DNA of 64,000 nt from Opacimonas sp014872805 (lineage in GTDB: Bacteria > Pseudomonadota > Gammaproteobacteria > Enterobacterales > Alteromonadaceae), in contig WKFN01000007.1 in assembly GCA_014872805.1 (NCBI GenBank), positions 62,001-126,000 of the forward strand, read 5' to 3'. Each line of letters opens with the position of its first letter. Positions within the stretch are counted from its first letter, which is position 1. Under the pieces are notes generated by a model. It saw only the letters and a list, made by a program, of their open reading frames with translations. It had not been told where the DNA came from and ran no database searches. Shown piece by piece: positions 62,334 through 64,000 of the stretch. The position numbers and the translations under genes are program-made.

Positions 62334-62820
62334 TTGCTTCTTCCTTATTGACAAACATATCGACGATTAACAATCCTGCCCCAATAAAAATCACACTATC
62401 TGCAATATTAAAAGCTGGCCAATGATAACTACCTATATAAAAATCTAAAAAATCGATCACGTAACCGTGGACCATCCTATCGATTACATTGCCAATCGCT
62501 CCGCCTAAGATAAAACAAAACGCAACTGGCAATAATCTTTGCGACTTGGGAGATTGATATAACCACCAAATAATAACAACGCTCACAATCCAGGCGATTG
62601 CTGTAAAAAAGTAACGCTGCCACCCGCCCGCATCATGCAAAAAACTAAATGCTGCGCCATAGTTGCGCACATAAGTAAGATTAAAAAACCCCGTCACTTG
62701 GATAGATTCATACAAATCAAAGTTCGCCACAACCATCTGCTTGGTGACTTGATCAATTATCAATCCCAACAGAGCAATCCAAATAAATCGCAATCCGCTC
62801 TCACTAAAGAGTTTACGCAT
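62320..62820 (-). CDS. lspA: Lipoprotein signal peptidase II
   Basis: Inner-membrane aspartyl protease cleaving prolipoprotein signal peptides; 166 residues. Four membrane helices are apparent, with FNLTYVRNYGAAFSFL, the first catalytic aspartate in GAIGNVIDRMVHGYVIDFLDF and the second in FNIADSVIFIGAG. The ATG at 62820 overlaps the ileS stop by eight bases. Confidence 0.96.
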   Translation of the reverse strand: MRKLFSESGLRFIWIALLGLIIDQVTKQMVVANFDLYESIQVTGFFNLTYVRNYGAAFSFLHDAGGWQRYFFTAIAWIVSVVIIWWLYQSPKSQRLLPVAFCFILGGAIGNVIDRMVHGYVIDFLDFYIGSYHWPAFNIADSVIFIGAGLLIVDMFVNKEEANEQS

Positions 62821-64000
62821 ATTGTCTGGTCTCACCTTCGCCATCGACATTGGTTATACATCGACCGCATAGTTCTGGATGAGTGTCGTCAGTACCAACA
62901 TCATCTCGATAGTGCCAGCAACGCACACATTTTTTGCCACTGGCTTGTTCGACAAGGACAAACAGTCCTTTATTCGCGGTCTCTTGAGCATTATTAGGCT
63001 TATCAGCTAATAATTTAACTTGTGCTTTGGATGTGATTGTCACAAACCGCAACTCGTCCTCTAGGCGGGATAATATTTCTACTAATTCATCCGAGACATA
63101 CAAAGTCACTTGAGCTTCGAGCGAACTTCCGATGCCTTGTTCTTTTCGCGCAATCTCTAGCGCACCATTCACAGCCACTTTTACATCTAATACGGATGCC
63201 CAGAACGCATCATCAAATTGCGTCTGCGCAGATAGCTGTGGCCACGCGGCATACCAATTTTGGGTAAAGATAAATTCATCATCTTGCGCGGTTTTGAGCT
63301 CATCCCAAATTTCTTGAGCCGTAAAGCTGCACACTGGAGCCATCCAGCGCACCAAGGCTTGTGCAATATGATACAAAGCCGTTTGACACGAACGTCTAGC
63401 TAGACCATCCGCTTTTGCTGTGTATTGACGATCTTTAATGACATCTAAATAAAACGAGCCCATATCGACAGAACAGAACTGTACGAGTTTTTGTGCGACA
63501 ACTAGCATGTCATAGCGATCGTAAGCAGCTAAAATTTCATCCTGAACGGTTTTGGTTTTACCAACTGCCCATGCGTCAAGTGCAATCAATTCATCATCGG
63601 CGACCATATCGGTTGCTGGGTTAAAACCATTGAGGTTGGCCAGTAAGAAGCGAGCCGTATTACGCACACGACGATAAGCGTCTGCTGCGCGCTTTAAGAT
63701 TTCATCAGATACGGTCATCTCACCTCGATAATCGGTCGATGCCACCCATAAACGCAAAATATCTGCACCGTACTTGTTGAACACTTCTTGTGGTGCTACG
63801 ACATTGCCTAAAGATTTTGACATCTTGCGACCGTGCGCATCCACTGTGAAACCATGCGTTAATACTTGTTTGTACGGAGCATGGCCGTGCATAGCAACCG
63901 ATGACATGAGAGATGACATGAACCAACCACGATGTTGGTCAGAACCTTCCAAGTACAAATCCGCAGACGCTGGAATATCATCGCGACAATCCACAACAAA
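62813..64000 (-). CDS. ileS: Isoleucyl-tRNA synthetase, C-terminal part (5' end outside window)
   Basis: The frame is open to the window edge, giving about the last 395 residues. YLEGSDQHRGWFMSSL and the KMSKS loop in DAHGRKMSKSLGNVV mark the class I catalytic core. The anticodon-binding domain follows, and the C-terminal zinc finger has CVRCWHYRDDVG and CGRC. A GTG at 63994 is internal, not a start. It is coupled to lspA by an 8-bp overlap. Confidence 0.96.
   Translation of the reverse strand, partial: FVVDCRDDIPASADLYLEGSDQHRGWFMSSLMSSVAMHGHAPYKQVLTHGFTVDAHGRKMSKSLGNVVAPQEVFNKYGADILRLWVASTDYRGEMTVSDEILKRAADAYRRVRNTARFLLANLNGFNPATDMVADDELIALDAWAVGKTKTVQDEILAAYDRYDMLVVAQKLVQFCSVDMGSFYLDVIKDRQYTAKADGLARRSCQTALYHIAQALVRWMAPVCSFTAQEIWDELKTAQDDEFIFTQNWYAAWPQLSAQTQFDDAFWASVLDVKVAVNGALEIARKEQGIGSSLEAQVTLYVSDELVEILSRLEDELRFVTITSKAQVKLLADKPNNAQETANKGLFVLVEQASGKKCVRCWHYRDDVGTDDTHPELCGRCITNVDGEGETRQYA

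Overview
The window is a gene-dense stretch of a gammaproteobacterial chromosome. The protein families, the gene order (ileS-lspA-fkpB-ispH next to type IV minor pilin genes; rpoE-rseABC-lepA-lepB-rnc-era; nrdR-ribD-ribE-ribBX-ribH-nusB-thiL-pgpA facing xseB-ispA-dxs; ettA/radA/serB/ytjB) and the Na+-dependent oxaloacetate decarboxylase point to a marine Alteromonadales/Vibrio-like organism. I cannot name a genus. Codon use looks uniform, with no phage, integrase, insertion sequence or CRISPR array; nearly everything is core genome.

Layout. 1-5219 (+): sapABCDF peptide/polyamine ABC transporter, sapA entering from outside. 5287-8494 (-): oadGAB sodium-pumping oxaloacetate decarboxylase. 8495-8870: gene-poor leader with a 15-codon ORF and a hairpin. 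8871-9524: elbB. 9535-10301: tRNA cluster (Arg-ACG, Ser-GCT, Arg-ACG, all minus) with tRNA remnants and three copies of a small hairpin repeat. 10421-15125 (-): pssA, clpB (sigma-32-like promoter), rluD. 15235: bamD. 16048-17943 (-): LON-domain protein, ECF sigma factor and ChrR-type zinc anti-sigma factor, divergent from a five-gene operon (18082-22540: NTF2-like, SDR, FAD amine oxidase, DUF1365, cyclopropane fatty acid synthase). That operon starts with a near-perfect TGATCC-N18-TAAATA element, so the block reads as a singlet-oxygen/membrane-lipid stress regulon. 22574-22675: OmpA/PomB-like remnant. 22779-25803: xseB-ispA-dxs. 25793-32943 (-): glyA, nrdR, riboflavin genes, nusB, thiL, pgpA. 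33052-34068: lone lpxD. 34233-40290: ettA, cold-shock gene, radA, serB, ytjB-like gene, tatD. 40294-48071 (-): the rpoE-rseABC-lepA-lepB-rnc-era block, then pdxH. 48259-52869: nadB, a MaoC-like gene, ygfX-like gene, sdhE, ygfZ, slyD. 52951-54140 (-): nadE-glnB. 54306-60807: type IV pilus minor pilins and PilY1. 60923-64000 (-): ispH, fkpB, lspA and the 3' part of ileS.

Functional themes: envelope stress and envelope biogenesis (RpoE/Rse, BamD, LepB, LspA, LpxD, PssA, PgpA, Cfa), isoprenoids (Dxs, IspA, IspH), cofactors (riboflavin, thiamine, NAD, PLP, folate/C1), and surface pili.

Most unusual points: the tRNA-associated hairpin repeats with compensating base pairs, the precise ECF promoter before the cfa operon, the PomB-like scar beside xseB, the leader ORF and hairpin before elbB, and an extra domain apparently inserted in the VWA region of PilY1. 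I found no clearly new multi-gene system.
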